Positions 50,737 through 59,657 of a DNA stretch of 64,000 nucleotides are shown one piece after another. The stretch is from Nocardia araoensis NBRC 100135 (lineage in GTDB: Bacteria > Actinomycetota > Actinomycetes > Mycobacteriales > Mycobacteriaceae). A program made the position numbers and the translations under genes. The first letter of the stretch is position 1, and the number at the start of each line of letters is the position of its first letter. The stretch covers positions 53,599 through 117,598 of the forward strand of contig NZ_BAFR01000071.1 of the NCBI RefSeq assembly GCF_000308435.1. Reading direction: 5' to 3'. A model generated the notes under the pieces. It had not been told where the DNA came from. It saw only the letters and a program-made list of their open reading frames with translations, and searched no databases.

Positions 50737-51161
50737 CCACCCCCATATCGAGCACCGACCCGTACACGTTCAACTGGATGCTGGCCAACTTCGTCCGCGA
50801 GACCGACGGTGTGCGCGAGGCCGTCGCGGTGTCCTCGGACGGCCTGTTGATCGCCATGTCCGACGGACTGGACCGCGCCTCGGCCGACCGGCTCGCCGCC
50901 ATGGTGTCCGGGCTGGTCGGGCTCGCCCGCAGCGCCTCGCGCAGTTACTCCTTCGACGGCCTGAAGCTGATCATGATCGAGATGCGGCGCGGGTTCCTGC
51001 TCGTCTCCGCCATGGGCGACGGCAGTTGTCTCGGCGTGATCGCCGACAGCGGGTGCGATGTCGGCCTGGTCGGCTACGAGATGGCGGTGCTGGCCGAGCG
51101 CGCGGGTGCGCTGCTGGATCCCGCGCTCATCGCCGAACTGCGCGAGTCGCTGCGCCGATGA
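50733..51161 (+). CDS. Roadblock/LC7 protein of the conservon (CvnB)
   Basis: 142 residues (GTGA overlap with CvnA). Roadblock/LC7 fold: TFNWMLANFVRETDGVREAV, SSDGLLIAMSDGLDRASADR, LAAMVSGLVGLARSASRSYS and GRL-like end GALLDPALIAELRESLRR. In Streptomyces conservons CvnB is thought to regulate the GTPase CvnD like MglB does MglA. It overlaps the DUF742 gene by 4 bp. Confidence 0.95.
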   Translation: MTTPISSTDPYTFNWMLANFVRETDGVREAVAVSSDGLLIAMSDGLDRASADRLAAMVSGLVGLARSASRSYSFDGLKLIMIEMRRGFLLVSAMGDGSCLGVIADSGCDVGLVGYEMAVLAERAGALLDPALIAELRESLRR

Positions 51162-51502
51162 GACACGCAACCGCCTCCGGCGACGACCGATTCGTGCGCC
51201 CCTTCGTGGTCACCGCCGGGCGCACCACGCCGCTGCTGGAGGGACTGCGCATCGAGACGTTGGTGCGGGCCGAACCCGCCGCGCTGTCCGCGCCGCTGCG
51301 CTTCGAGCAGCGCACCCTCGTGCGGTTGTGCCAGCGGCCGCACTCCATCGCCGAGATCGGCACCGCGCTGGGCGTCCCGATCGGGGTCGCCAAGGTCGTG
51401 GTCAGCGACCTGGCCGCCACCGGGCACGTGACCGTGCGCTCCGCCGATCAGCTCACCGCCGCCGCCATCGAGAGGATCAGAGACCTTGTCCGGGCACTCT
51501 GA
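51158..51502 (+). CDS. DUF742 protein of the conservon (CvnC)
   Basis: 114 residues, ATGA overlap with CvnB. DUF742 opens with FVRPFVVTAGRTTPLLEGLR and ends in a winged-helix-like part (RTLVRLCQRPHSIAEIGTAL, VPIGVAKVVVSDLAATGHVT). It is the standard third member of conservons, of unknown biochemical role. It overlaps the GTPase gene. Confidence 0.95.
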   Translation: MRHATASGDDRFVRPFVVTAGRTTPLLEGLRIETLVRAEPAALSAPLRFEQRTLVRLCQRPHSIAEIGTALGVPIGVAKVVVSDLAATGHVTVRSADQLTAAAIERIRDLVRAL

Positions 51503-52088
51503 CATGCGAACGCCGACCATGCCGTCCTCGGTGAAAATCGTGGTCAGCGGTGGTTTCGGCGTCGGGAAGACGACATTCATCGGAGCCATCTCCGAAATCG
51601 AGCCGTTGGTGACCGAGGCCGCGATGACCGAGATGGCCGTCGGCGTGGACGACGCGGGGCACCGCGACGACAAGACGCAGACCACCGTCGCCCTCGATTT
51701 CGGGCGCATCACCCTGGACAGCGCACTGCTGCTGTACCTGTTCGGCACGCCGGGCCAGGACCGTTTCGTCTTCCTGTGGGACGACCTGGTCGACGGTGCG
51801 CTCGGCGCGGTGATCGTGGTGGACACCGGCCGCGTCGACGACTGCTACCCGGTACTGGACTACTTCGAGGCGCGCGGCACGCCGTTCGTCGTCGCGGTGA
51901 ACCGCTTCGACGGCGGCGCCCGCTTCGACCTCGGCGAGGTCAGGGAGGCGCTCGAACTCGACGACTGGATCCCGGTGCTGGAATGTGATGCCAGGCAGCG
52001 TGACTCGGTCAAGGAGGTACTGGTCGCGCTGCTCGAACAAGTCCTGTTGCACCGTGCGGATCACCTCACCGCCCGGGACGCGGGCTGA
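51486..52088 (+). CDS. Small GTPase of the conservon (CvnD)
   Basis: 200 residues if it starts at the TTG overlapping CvnC; the ATG at 51504 gives 194. GTP-binding motifs: P-loop VSGGFGVGKTTFIGAI, G3 LFGTPGQDRFVFLWDDLVDG and a G4-like NRFD (usual NKxD altered to NRFD) in VAVNRFDGGARFDLGE. The 'DKTQTTVALDFGRITLD' segment is the conservon G2 region. It is a signalling GTPase at the membrane, probably controlled by CvnB and the CvnA sensor, and the last gene of the unit. Confidence 0.94.
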   Translation: MSGHSDMRTPTMPSSVKIVVSGGFGVGKTTFIGAISEIEPLVTEAAMTEMAVGVDDAGHRDDKTQTTVALDFGRITLDSALLLYLFGTPGQDRFVFLWDDLVDGALGAVIVVDTGRVDDCYPVLDYFEARGTPFVVAVNRFDGGARFDLGEVREALELDDWIPVLECDARQRDSVKEVLVALLEQVLLHRADHLTARDAG

Positions 52089-52189
52089 GGGCGGCACGGC
52101 CGTCGCGGTCGTCTCGCGGGAACCGATGAATTCTCCACGCGGGCGTCGTCTGTACTGTTGCCCGGCCCTGACGACGAAGGAGCAACACT

Positions 52190-52609
52190 ATGAGCAACGG
52201 CGCGGACCTCGCCCTCACCCACATCGGCGTGCTGGTCGGTGACCAGGACAAGGCCCTCGAGTTCTATCGCGACGTGATCGGCCTGGAAGTGCGCGCGGAC
52301 CTGCCGTTCGCCGGTGGGCGGTGGCTGACCGTCGGCCCGGTGAAGCAGCCGGGCATCGAGTTCATTCTGGAAACCCCCGAGATGGTGCCGGACGAGGCGG
52401 CCGGTGCGGCGGCGCGGGCCCGGCTGGCCAACGGGGCGCAGGGCACGTTGATCTTCACCACCGATGCCGTGGACGCCACGTTCGCCCGGCTGCGCGATGC
52501 CGGAGTGGAGGTGACACAAGAGCCGATCTCGCAGCCGTACGGCGTCCGGGACTGCGGGTTCCGTGACCCGTGGGGCAACCACCTGCGCTTCTCCGAACTT
52601 CCCGGCTGA
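52190..52609 (+). CDS. VOC-superfamily (glyoxalase-like) protein
   Basis: 139 residues, ATG after GAAGGAG. Two beta-alpha-beta-beta-beta modules: LTHIGVLVGDQDKALEFYRD with VIGLEVRADLPFAGGRWLTV, then FTTDAVDATFARLRDAGVEV ending PYGVRDCGFRDPWGNHLRFS. Potential metal ligands are the His of THIG and the Glu of FSE. A glyoxalase/bleomycin-resistance-type protein with unknown substrate. It lies 66 bp before ppc in the same direction. Confidence 0.9.
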   Translation: MSNGADLALTHIGVLVGDQDKALEFYRDVIGLEVRADLPFAGGRWLTVGPVKQPGIEFILETPEMVPDEAAGAAARARLANGAQGTLIFTTDAVDATFARLRDAGVEVTQEPISQPYGVRDCGFRDPWGNHLRFSELPG

Positions 52610-52675
52610 GCCGGGCGCGGCCGGTGTGGGCCGCGTCGCATACCCTCGCCTGCCGGAGGGCAATACTGTCTGATC

Positions 52676-55447
52676 ATGGGTGAAACGATGAGCGAGACCC
52701 AACAGGACGCCATCCGGCCACTGCGCGACGACATCCGGTTTCTCGGTGGCGTGCTCGGTGACACCATTCGCGACCACGAGGGGCCGGAGGTCTTCGACCT
52801 CATCGAGCGGGTGCGCATCGAAGCGTTCCGGGTGCGCCGCGAGGAGGTCGGCCGCAGCGCCGTCGCCGAGATGCTGGACGGCGTGGACATCGCGGTGGCC
52901 CTTCCGCTCATCCGCGCGTTCAGCTACTTCGTGCTGCTGGCCAATCTGGCCGAGGACATCCAGCGCGACCGCCGCCGCGTCGCGCACGAGACGGCGGGCG
53001 AACCGCCGCAGGACTCGTCGCTGGCGGCCACCTATCGCAAGCTGGACGCGGCGGCGCTGGACGGAAACCGGGTCGCGAATCTGCTGGCCGACGCGCTGGT
53101 GTCGCCGGTGATCACCGCGCACCCGACCGAGACGCGCCGCCGCACCGTCTTCGACGCGCAGGCCCGGATCACCGAGTTGATGCGCCTGCGCCAGCGCTAT
53201 GCCGAGAACGAACGCGAGCGAGCCGATCTGGAGCGGCGGATCCGGCGCCAAGTGCTGAGCCTGTGGCGCACCGCGCTGATCCGCTTGGCCCGCTTGCGCA
53301 TCCAGGACGAGATCTCGGTGGGTCTGCGCTACTACGACCTGACCCTCTTCGACGTGATCCCGGCGATCAACGCCGAGGTGCGCGCCGCGCTGCGCTCGCG
53401 GTGGCCAGAAGTCGAGCTGCTGGCGCGCCCGATGCTGCGTCCCGGCTCGTGGATCGGCGGCGATCGCGACGGAAATCCGTACGTCACCGCCGAGGTGGTG
53501 CGGCAGGCCGCCTACCGCGCCGCGGGCGTGGCGTTCGAGCGCTACCTGCGCGAGCTGGTGGAACTGGAGAAGACGCTGTCGTTGTCGGCCCGGCTGGTCA
53601 CCGTGACGCCCGAGGTCGCCGCGCTCGCCGAGACCGGATACCCCGATCCGGCGGCGCACGCCGACGAGCCGTATCGCCGTGCGCTGCACCATGTCCGGGC
53701 CCGGCTGACGGCCACCGCGCTGACGGCGCTCGGGGAGGTTCCGCCGAACGGGCTGGATACCGGCGCGCGGCCCTACCCGACCCCGCAGGCCGCCCTGGAC
53801 GACCTGGACGCGATCGATGCCTCGCTGCGGCGCAGCGGCGACGGCCTGCTCGCCGACGATCGCCTCGCCGCGTTGCGCCATGCCATGGAGACGTTCGGCT
53901 TCCATTTGCAGAGCCTGGACATGCGCCAGAACTCCGAGGTGCACGAGCAGGTCGTCGCCGAACTGCTGGCCTGGGCCGGGGTGCACCCCGACTACGGGAG
54001 CCTGCCGGAGTCGCGCCGGGTGGAACTGCTCGCCGCCGAGCTGCGCACCCGCCGCCCGTTGCTCGGCCCGCACGCACGGCTGAGCGAACTGGCGGGCAAG
54101 GAGCTCGGCATCGTCCGCGCCGCCAGGGAGGTGGTGGACACGCTGGGCGCGGAGGCGGTGCCGAACTACATCATCAGCATGTGCACGTCGGTCAGCGATC
54201 TGCTCGAAGCCGCCCTGCTGCTGAAGGAAGGCGGGCTGCTCGACCCCGGGGAGCCGGACGGGCCGCCGAGCTGCCCGGTGGGCATCGTCCCGCTGTTCGA
54301 GACCATCGAGGACCTCGGCGCGGGCGCGGACACGCTGTCCGCGGCGCTGGAAGTGCCGGTCTATCGCGATCTGGTGGCCGCGCAGGGCATGCGCCAAGAA
54401 GTGATGCTCGGCTACTCCGACTCCAACAAGGACGGCGGGTACCTGGCCGCCAACTGGGCGCTGTACCGGGCCGAACTGGACTTGGTGGAGGTCGCGCGCA
54501 AGACCGGCATCCGGCTGCGGTTGTTCCACGGCCGCGGCGGCACGGTCGGCCGCGGGGGCGGCCGCAGTTACGACGCGATCCTCGCCCAGCCTGCCGGGGC
54601 GGTGCGCGGCTCGCTGCGGCTGACCGAGCAGGGCGAGGTGATCGCCGCGAAATACGCCGAACCCGGTGCGGCGCACCGCAATCTGGAGTCGCTGATCGCG
54701 GGCACCCTGGAGTCGACGCTGCTGGACGTGGAGGGCCTCGGCGCCGACGCCGAGCCGTCCTACGGCATCATGGACGATCTGGCGGCCCGCGCCCGCGCCG
54801 CGTACGCGCGGTTGGTGCACGAGACGCCCGGATTCGTCGAGTACTTCCGGCAGTCCACGCCGGTCGCCGAGGTGGGCGATCTGAACATCGGCAGCAGGCC
54901 CGCCTCGCGCAAGCCGACGAATTCGGTCGCGGACCTGCGCGCCATCCCGTGGGTGATGTCGTGGAGCCAGTCGCGGGTGATGCTGCCGGGCTGGTACGGC
55001 ACCGGCAGCGCGCTGGAGGAGTGGATCGACGGGGACCCGGAGCGCCTGGCCACCTTGGCGGATCTGTACCGCCGCTGGCCGTTCTTCCGCACGGTGCTGT
55101 CCAACCTGGCGCAGGTGATGGCCAAGAGCGATCTGGACATCGCCGCGCGCTACGCCGAACTCGTGGACGACGTGGCGTTGCGGGAGCAGATCTTCGGCAT
55201 GATCCGCGACGAACACGCCCGCACCGTCCGCATGCACGCCGCGATCACCGGCAACGATCATCTGCTCGCCGACAACCCGTCGCTGGCCGAGTCCATCCAC
55301 AACCGCTTCCCCTACCTGGAGCCGCTCAACCAGATGCAGGTGGAGCTGCTGCGCCGCCTGCGCGCCGGGGACGATTCCGAACTGGTGAAACGCGGCATCC
55401 TGCTGACCATGAACGGCCTGGCCACCGCGCTGCGCAACTCGGGCTAG
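52676..55447 (+). CDS. ppc: Phosphoenolpyruvate carboxylase
   Basis: 923 residues. It makes oxaloacetate from PEP and bicarbonate, the anaplerotic entry to the TCA cycle. Conserved sites: [20 protein letters not shown] (catalytic His), [53 protein letters not shown] (mobile loop), [19 protein letters not shown] and [14 protein letters not shown] near 765, with the PEPC-type end [12 protein letters not shown]. The ATG at 52676 or the one 9 bp later can start it. The length is as in corynebacterial PEPC. The PLP-enzyme gene follows after 35 bp. Confidence 0.99.
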   Translation: MGETMSETQQDAIRPLRDDIRFLGGVLGDTIRDHEGPEVFDLIERVRIEAFRVRREEVGRSAVAEMLDGVDIAVALPLIRAFSYFVLLANLAEDIQRDRRRVAHETAGEPPQDSSLAATYRKLDAAALDGNRVANLLADALVSPVITAHPTETRRRTVFDAQARITELMRLRQRYAENERERADLERRIRRQVLSLWRTALIRLARLRIQDEISVGLRYYDLTLFDVIPAINAEVRAALRSRWPEVELLARPMLRPGSWIGGDRDGNPYVTAEVVRQAAYRAAGVAFERYLRELVELEKTLSLSARLVTVTPEVAALAETGYPDPAAHADEPYRRALHHVRARLTATALTALGEVPPNGLDTGARPYPTPQAALDDLDAIDASLRRSGDGLLADDRLAALRHAMETFGFHLQSLDMRQNSEVHEQVVAELLAWAGVHPDYGSLPESRRVELLAAELRTRRPLLGPHARLSELAGKELGIVRAAREVVDTLGAEAVPNYIISMCTSVSDLLEAALLLKEGGLLDPGEPDGPPSCPVGIVPLFETIEDLGAGADTLSAALEVPVYRDLVAAQGMRQEVMLGYSDSNKDGGYLAANWALYRAELDLVEVARKTGIRLRLFHGRGGTVGRGGGRSYDAILAQPAGAVRGSLRLTEQGEVIAAKYAEPGAAHRNLESLIAGTLESTLLDVEGLGADAEPSYGIMDDLAARARAAYARLVHETPGFVEYFRQSTPVAEVGDLNIGSRPASRKPTNSVADLRAIPWVMSWSQSRVMLPGWYGTGSALEEWIDGDPERLATLADLYRRWPFFRTVLSNLAQVMAKSDLDIAARYAELVDDVALREQIFGMIRDEHARTVRMHAAITGNDHLLADNPSLAESIHNRFPYLEPLNQMQVELLRRLRAGDDSELVKRGILLTMNGLATALRNSG

Positions 55448-55482
55448 CCGCCGAAGGGCCGTGGCCCGGTAGGAAGGACGTC

Positions 55483-56781
55483 GTGTCGATCGACGAAGCA
55501 GCGGTGGCGGCGCTGGCGGACCGCCGGATCGGTCCCGAGCACAAGGGCATGCCGCCCGCGTTCTGGGGGCGGACCGTGCGGGAATTGCGCGATGCCGCGC
55601 CGGGGTTGGACCAGTTGCAGACGCCGGTGCTCACCGTCGACCGCGCGGCCGTCGCCGGGAACATCGCGGTCATGGCCGATTGGGTGCGCGCGGCAGGCGT
55701 GCGGCTGGCGCCGCACGGCAAGACCACGATGGCGCCGCAGGTGTGGGCCGATCAGCTGGCCGCCGGTTCCTGGGGCATCACCCTGGCCACCGTCTGGCAG
55801 ACGCAGGTGGCGCGATCCTTCGGCGTCGCGCGAGTGCTGCTGGCCAACGCGCTGGTCGATCCGGTCGGATTGCGATGGGTCGCGGCGGAATCGGCGCGTG
55901 ATCCGTCCTTCGAGTTCTACTGCTGGGCCGACAGCGTGGAAACGGTCGCGCTGATGGACGCGCACCTGCGCACGGCTCCCGACTCGGAGCCGATCCGGGT
56001 GCTGGTGGAACTCGGCGGCCCGCACGGCAGAACCGGCGCACGCACCGTGGAACAGGCGCATGCGGTGGCGCGCGCGATCGAGGCGGCGTCGCGGCTCACG
56101 CTCGCCGGGGTCGGCGGTTACGAGGGCGCGCTCGCGCACGACCGCACCGCGACCGGCATCCGCGCGGTGCGCGACTACCTCGGCGAAATCGCCCGGCTGC
56201 ACCGGGAACTGGCCGCGGCGGGGCGATATCGCGGTCCGGCGGTGGTCACCGCGGGTGGCAGCGCCTACCCGGAGCTGGCGCTCGAGTACCTCGCCCCGCT
56301 GTCCGACGAGCAGGGCAGGGAGGGTGTCGCGACGACGGTCGTGTTGCGCTCGGGCGCGTATGTCATCCACGACGACGGCTTCTACGCGAGCATGTCGCCA
56401 CTGGCGGCTCCCGGGTGCGCGCGACCGCTGCGCTCGGCGATGCACGGCTGGGCACGCACTCTCTCGCGTCCGGAGCCCGGTCTCGCCTTGCTGGACGCGG
56501 GCAGACGCGATCTGCCTTTCGACGAGGGAATGCCGATTCCGCAACGCGTCGCGGGGCCGCTGGGCGGTGCGCTGGAGGCGACGGTCTCCGCGCTCAACGA
56601 CCAGCACGCCTTCCTCCGCCTCCCCGGCGGGGCCGCCACCGAGTTGTCCATCGGGGCGGTCGTGCGGCTCGGTCTGTCTCATCCGTGCACCGCCTTCGAC
56701 AAATGGCGGCTGATCCCGGTGATCGATGACGCTGACGCTCCCGCGCCGAGAGTGGTCGATCTGCTGCACACGTTCTTCTGA
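55483..56781 (+). CDS. PLP-dependent amino-acid deaminase/aldolase (DSD1-like)
   Basis: 432 residues, GTG with AGGAAGG upstream. An alanine-racemase-like N-terminal barrel has the PLP lysine Lys80 in RLAPHGKTTMAPQVWADQLA. The D-serine dehydratase-like C-domain carries the metal-binding pair in LGLSHPCTAFDKWRLIPVID. Fold-type III enzymes of this group deaminate D-serine or cleave D-3-hydroxyamino acids, so D-serine/D-threonine is the likely substrate class. It follows ppc by 35 bp, possibly in one transcript. Confidence 0.92.
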   Translation: MSIDEAAVAALADRRIGPEHKGMPPAFWGRTVRELRDAAPGLDQLQTPVLTVDRAAVAGNIAVMADWVRAAGVRLAPHGKTTMAPQVWADQLAAGSWGITLATVWQTQVARSFGVARVLLANALVDPVGLRWVAAESARDPSFEFYCWADSVETVALMDAHLRTAPDSEPIRVLVELGGPHGRTGARTVEQAHAVARAIEAASRLTLAGVGGYEGALAHDRTATGIRAVRDYLGEIARLHRELAAAGRYRGPAVVTAGGSAYPELALEYLAPLSDEQGREGVATTVVLRSGAYVIHDDGFYASMSPLAAPGCARPLRSAMHGWARTLSRPEPGLALLDAGRRDLPFDEGMPIPQRVAGPLGGALEATVSALNDQHAFLRLPGGAATELSIGAVVRLGLSHPCTAFDKWRLIPVIDDADAPAPRVVDLLHTFF

Positions 56782-56864
56782 GGGCGGCGGCGATCCCCGG
56801 CGGCGCTGGGGGAACTGCGGCCGGAGTGGAGCGATTCGCGAGGCCACGCGCTTACGTCCCGGCG

Positions 56865-57425
56865 TCAGTTGTTCGAAGCGATCAAGGCGCGCACCAACCG
56901 GTCCAGGGCGGGACGCGGATCGAAATCCGGTGTGGGGTCCACCAACTGGTGCAGGATGATGCCCTCGAGCTGGCCGACCAAGATCTGCGTCGTCGCCCGA
57001 TCGCCGCCGACCCCCGCCAGCAGGCCTGCGGCCCATTCGGTCAATCTGCGGTGGCCGCCGCGCACCGTCTCGCGCAACGCGGGCGCGGTCTGTGCCTCTT
57101 GGAACAGCGCGTAGCGCGCCAGCGTCCGCGTGCGGTCGGTCCGCACCGCGTGGACGACGAAGGCCGCCATGCCGTCGACGAGCGCGTCGATGCTGCCGGG
57201 CGCGGGTTGCCGGTTGAGCGCCTCCCAATCCGCGTAGTCGCGAGCTTCGAGTCGCTCGGCGATCCCGGTCAGCAGCGCCGCGCGGGTGCGGAAGTAATTG
57301 GACGCCGATCCGGCGGGCATGCCCGCGACCTCGTCGACCGCGCGGTGGGTCAGGGCTCGGATCCCGCGGGAGCCGAGCAGCTCGATCGCCGCGTCCAAGA
57401 CGAGTTCGCGCTTGCTGGACATCAT
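56865..57425 (-). CDS. TetR-family repressor of the FAD monooxygenase
   Basis: 186 residues, beginning with two ATG codons. HTH: ELVLDAAIELLGSRGIRALT, then HRAVDEVAGMPAGSASNYFR, residues 7-50. The C-domain reads LVDGMAAFVVHAVRTDRTRT, RYALFQEAQTAPALRETVRG and LVGQLEGIILHQLVDPTPDF. It is divergent from the monooxygenase gene over a 108-bp gap that holds twin ACTAC-N4-GTAGT operators, so it very likely represses that gene and itself. Confidence 0.94.
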   Translation of the reverse strand: MMSSKRELVLDAAIELLGSRGIRALTHRAVDEVAGMPAGSASNYFRTRAALLTGIAERLEARDYADWEALNRQPAPGSIDALVDGMAAFVVHAVRTDRTRTLARYALFQEAQTAPALRETVRGGHRRLTEWAAGLLAGVGGDRATTQILVGQLEGIILHQLVDPTPDFDPRPALDRLVRALIASNN

Positions 57426-57430
57426 TCGAT

Positions 57431-57444
57431 ACTACAGCGGTAGT
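57431..57444. promoter_or_regulatory. TetR operator copy 1 (ACTAC-N4-GTAGT)
   Basis: ACTAC-AGCG-GTAGT, a perfect 5-bp dyad with a 4-nt centre, 5 bp in front of the TetR start codon. The same dyad with a different centre recurs at 57473-57486, exactly 42 bp (four helical turns) away. Confidence 0.8.
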
Positions 57445-57472
57445 GACGCTTGTTACAGCGCGACGCCGTCGC

Positions 57473-57486
57473 ACTACATGCGTAGT
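57473..57486. promoter_or_regulatory. TetR operator copy 2 (ACTAC-N4-GTAGT)
   Basis: ACTAC-ATGC-GTAGT, matching copy 1 in both arms. It lies 47 bp before the monooxygenase start, over its promoter. The two-copy layout suggests cooperative control of both divergent genes. Confidence 0.8.
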
Positions 57487-57533
57487 AGCTTTGGGTCAGC
57501 TGCTCGCCGAGCGGCCAGGAGAAAGGGGAGACG

Positions 57534-58634
57534 ATGTCCGAGGCGGTCATCGTGGGCGGTGGCATCGGTGGTCTGGCGACCGCGGTGGCCTTCCTGCGCC
57601 GGGGCTGGCGGGTCGAAGTGCTCGAGCGGGCTGCGCAGATCACCGAGGTCGGCGCGGGACTTTCCCTGTGGCCCAACGCGCTTCGCGCGCTCGACGCGCT
57701 CGGCCTCGGCGACGAGGTGCGGGCACGGGCGGTCGAGCAGAGGCAGGCGGGAATTCGTGACCGCGCGGGGCGGTGGCTCACCAGGATGGACGCCGACGCG
57801 ATCCGGACGCGCTACGGCAGCCCGATCATGCTGCACCGCGCGGACCTGGTGAACGTCCTGCGCTCGGCCATTCCGGCGGAGGCGCTGCGCACCGGTGTCA
57901 CCGTGGCCGAGGCTCGGGCCGACGGCACCGTGGTGCACTCGGCCGGGACATCCGGCGGGGACGTCGTCGTCGGGGCCGACGGCATCCGCAGTGTGGTGCG
58001 CCGCGCGGTCTGCGGCGAGATACGGCCCCGCTACGGCGGATACACCGCCTGGCGTCTGATCGTCACGCCGCGCAGGCCGCTCACCGAGATGGGCGAAAGC
58101 TGGGGGCGCGGTGAGCGTTTCGGGTACGCGCCGCTCTCCGACGGCCGGGTCTACTGCTTCGCCACCGCCAACATGCCCGCGGGTACGGCGGACGGCGGGC
58201 TCGCCGAGTTGCGCGCCCGGTTTGGTGGATGGCACGAGCCGATCCCCGCCCTGCTCGCCGCGGCGGGGGACGCCGAGGTGCTGCGCCACGATCTCTATGA
58301 CCTGCCCGCGCTGCGAACGTTCGTGGCGGGACGGATCGCGCTCGTCGGCGACGCGGCGCACGCGATGATGCCCAATCTCGGGCAAGGCGCCTGCCAGGCG
58401 CTGGAGGACGCCGTGGTGCTGGCCCGGGTCGTGACCCGCGACGGCGATCCGACCGGCTACGACCGGGAACGCAGGCCGCGCACCAGGATGATCGCGTCGC
58501 GCTCGCGCCGGATCGGCGCGGTGGCGCAGCTGTCGTTTCCGCCCGCGGTCGCGCTGCGGAACGCCGTGGTGCGGGCGATCCCCGACTCGGTGCAACTCAG
58601 GTCGTTCGCCGCGGTCCTGGATTGGCGCTGCTAG
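57534..58634 (+). CDS. FAD-dependent monooxygenase (salicylate-hydroxylase-like)
   Basis: 366 residues, ATG after AAAGGGG. Group A flavin monooxygenase signatures: the dinucleotide motif VIVGGGIGGLATAVAFLRRG at 5-24, the DG motif VVGADGIRSVVRRAV near 145 and the GD motif ALVGDAAHAMMPNLGQGACQ, then ALEDAVVLA near 280. It would hydroxylate an aromatic or similar compound with NAD(P)H and O2. It is divergent from and controlled by the TetR gene. Its end overlaps the convergent WYL gene by 38 bp. Confidence 0.94.
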   Translation: MSEAVIVGGGIGGLATAVAFLRRGWRVEVLERAAQITEVGAGLSLWPNALRALDALGLGDEVRARAVEQRQAGIRDRAGRWLTRMDADAIRTRYGSPIMLHRADLVNVLRSAIPAEALRTGVTVAEARADGTVVHSAGTSGGDVVVGADGIRSVVRRAVCGEIRPRYGGYTAWRLIVTPRRPLTEMGESWGRGERFGYAPLSDGRVYCFATANMPAGTADGGLAELRARFGGWHEPIPALLAAAGDAEVLRHDLYDLPALRTFVAGRIALVGDAAHAMMPNLGQGACQALEDAVVLARVVTRDGDPTGYDRERRPRTRMIASRSRRIGAVAQLSFPPAVALRNAVVRAIPDSVQLRSFAAVLDWRC

Positions 58635-59595
58635 TCCGTCGCGGCGCGAAGTCGCCTACCGCGCGCTCGCAGCGGGCGGCCTGGTCGCGGAGCGCATCGA
58701 TGAGTTCCGGTGGGCCGGTGAGCACCGTGAAGTCGAGATCGACGGAGGTGATCATCCAGACCAGCTGTTCGGGGGTCTCGCTCCCGACGTGCAGGCGGCA
58801 GCTATGCTCGTCGACGGCCTCCACGACGCCCGCGCCGGGCCACACGCGCGCGGCGGCGTCATCGGCCGATCGGTGCAGCAGCACTGTCGCCTGATGCGGC
58901 CACGCGTGGGCCGACAGCCGCATCGAAAGGTATGCCACGACATCTCCTTCCGGTGGCTCCCGCGGTGTGAAGCGGGGACCGGTCGGAATCCGCGGGGTGA
59001 TCCGGTCCACCCGGAAGGTGCGCCAATCGGTGCGGTCGACATCCCAGGCGACCAGATACCAATGCCTGCTGAAGTGCACGAGGGTGTGCGGCTCGACGGT
59101 GCGCAGGCCGAGCGCGCCGCTGTGCGCGCGATAGTCGAACCTGAGCCGTTCGTGGCGCTGACACGTCTCGGCGATGGCCATGAGCGTGTCCGGCCTGACC
59201 CGTGGCGCCGGTGCGCCGACGCGCAGCGTGGCGCCGCGGAGGGTGCGGACCCGGTGGCGCAGGCGTGGCGGCAGTACCTGCTCGAGTTTGGTCAGCGCGC
59301 GCAGCGATGCCTCCTCGAGCCCGGTCACGGTGCCGCCGCGCAGGCCGACCGCCACCGCGACCGCTTCGTCGTCGTCGAGCAGCAGCGGCGGCAGCGTTGC
59401 CCCCGCGCCGAGCCGGTACCCGGCGGCGCCCCGGGTGGCGTGGATCGGGTAGCCGAGTTCGCGCAGCCGATCGACGTCGCGGCGCACCGTGCGGCCGGTG
59501 ACGCCGAGCCGTTCGGCGAGTTCGGCGCCGGTCCGGTCCGGCCGGGTCTGCAAGAGAGTCAGCAGTCGGAGCAGGCGGGCCGATGTTTGCAGCAT
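58597..59595 (-). CDS. WYL-domain transcriptional regulator (YafY type)
   Basis: 332 residues from the ATG opening MLQTSARLLRLLTLLQTRPD; the frame upstream is not needed. An HTH_11 domain (TGAELAERLGVTGRTVRRDV, residues about 22-41, with the 'DRLRELGYPIHATRGAAGYR' wing) is followed by a WYL domain (DYRAHSGALGLRTVEPHTLV, HFSRHWYLVAWDVDRTDWRT, FRVDRI) and a WCX C-terminus. WYL domains sense nucleic-acid or nucleotide ligands. It is divergent from the epoxide hydrolase gene with an inverted repeat between. Confidence 0.93.
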   Translation of the reverse strand: MLQTSARLLRLLTLLQTRPDRTGAELAERLGVTGRTVRRDVDRLRELGYPIHATRGAAGYRLGAGATLPPLLLDDDEAVAVAVGLRGGTVTGLEEASLRALTKLEQVLPPRLRHRVRTLRGATLRVGAPAPRVRPDTLMAIAETCQRHERLRFDYRAHSGALGLRTVEPHTLVHFSRHWYLVAWDVDRTDWRTFRVDRITPRIPTGPRFTPREPPEGDVVAYLSMRLSAHAWPHQATVLLHRSADDAAARVWPGAGVVEAVDEHSCRLHVGSETPEQLVWMITSVDLDFTVLTGPPELIDALRDQAARCERAVGDFAPRRTSSANPGPRRTT

Positions 59596-59614
59596 GACGC
59601 CAGCATGCCCGGGA

Positions 59615-59637
59615 CTTAGGAACAATCCCGTCCTAAG
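59615..59637. promoter_or_regulatory. Candidate WYL-regulator operator
   Basis: CTTAGGA (59615-59621) and TCCTAAG (59631-59637) form a perfect 7-bp inverted repeat with a 9-nt spacer, midway in the 62-bp divergent gap between the WYL regulator and the epoxide hydrolase. It probably covers both promoters. Confidence 0.65.
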
Positions 59638-59657
59638 CGCTTTCTACCGTGGCCGAT

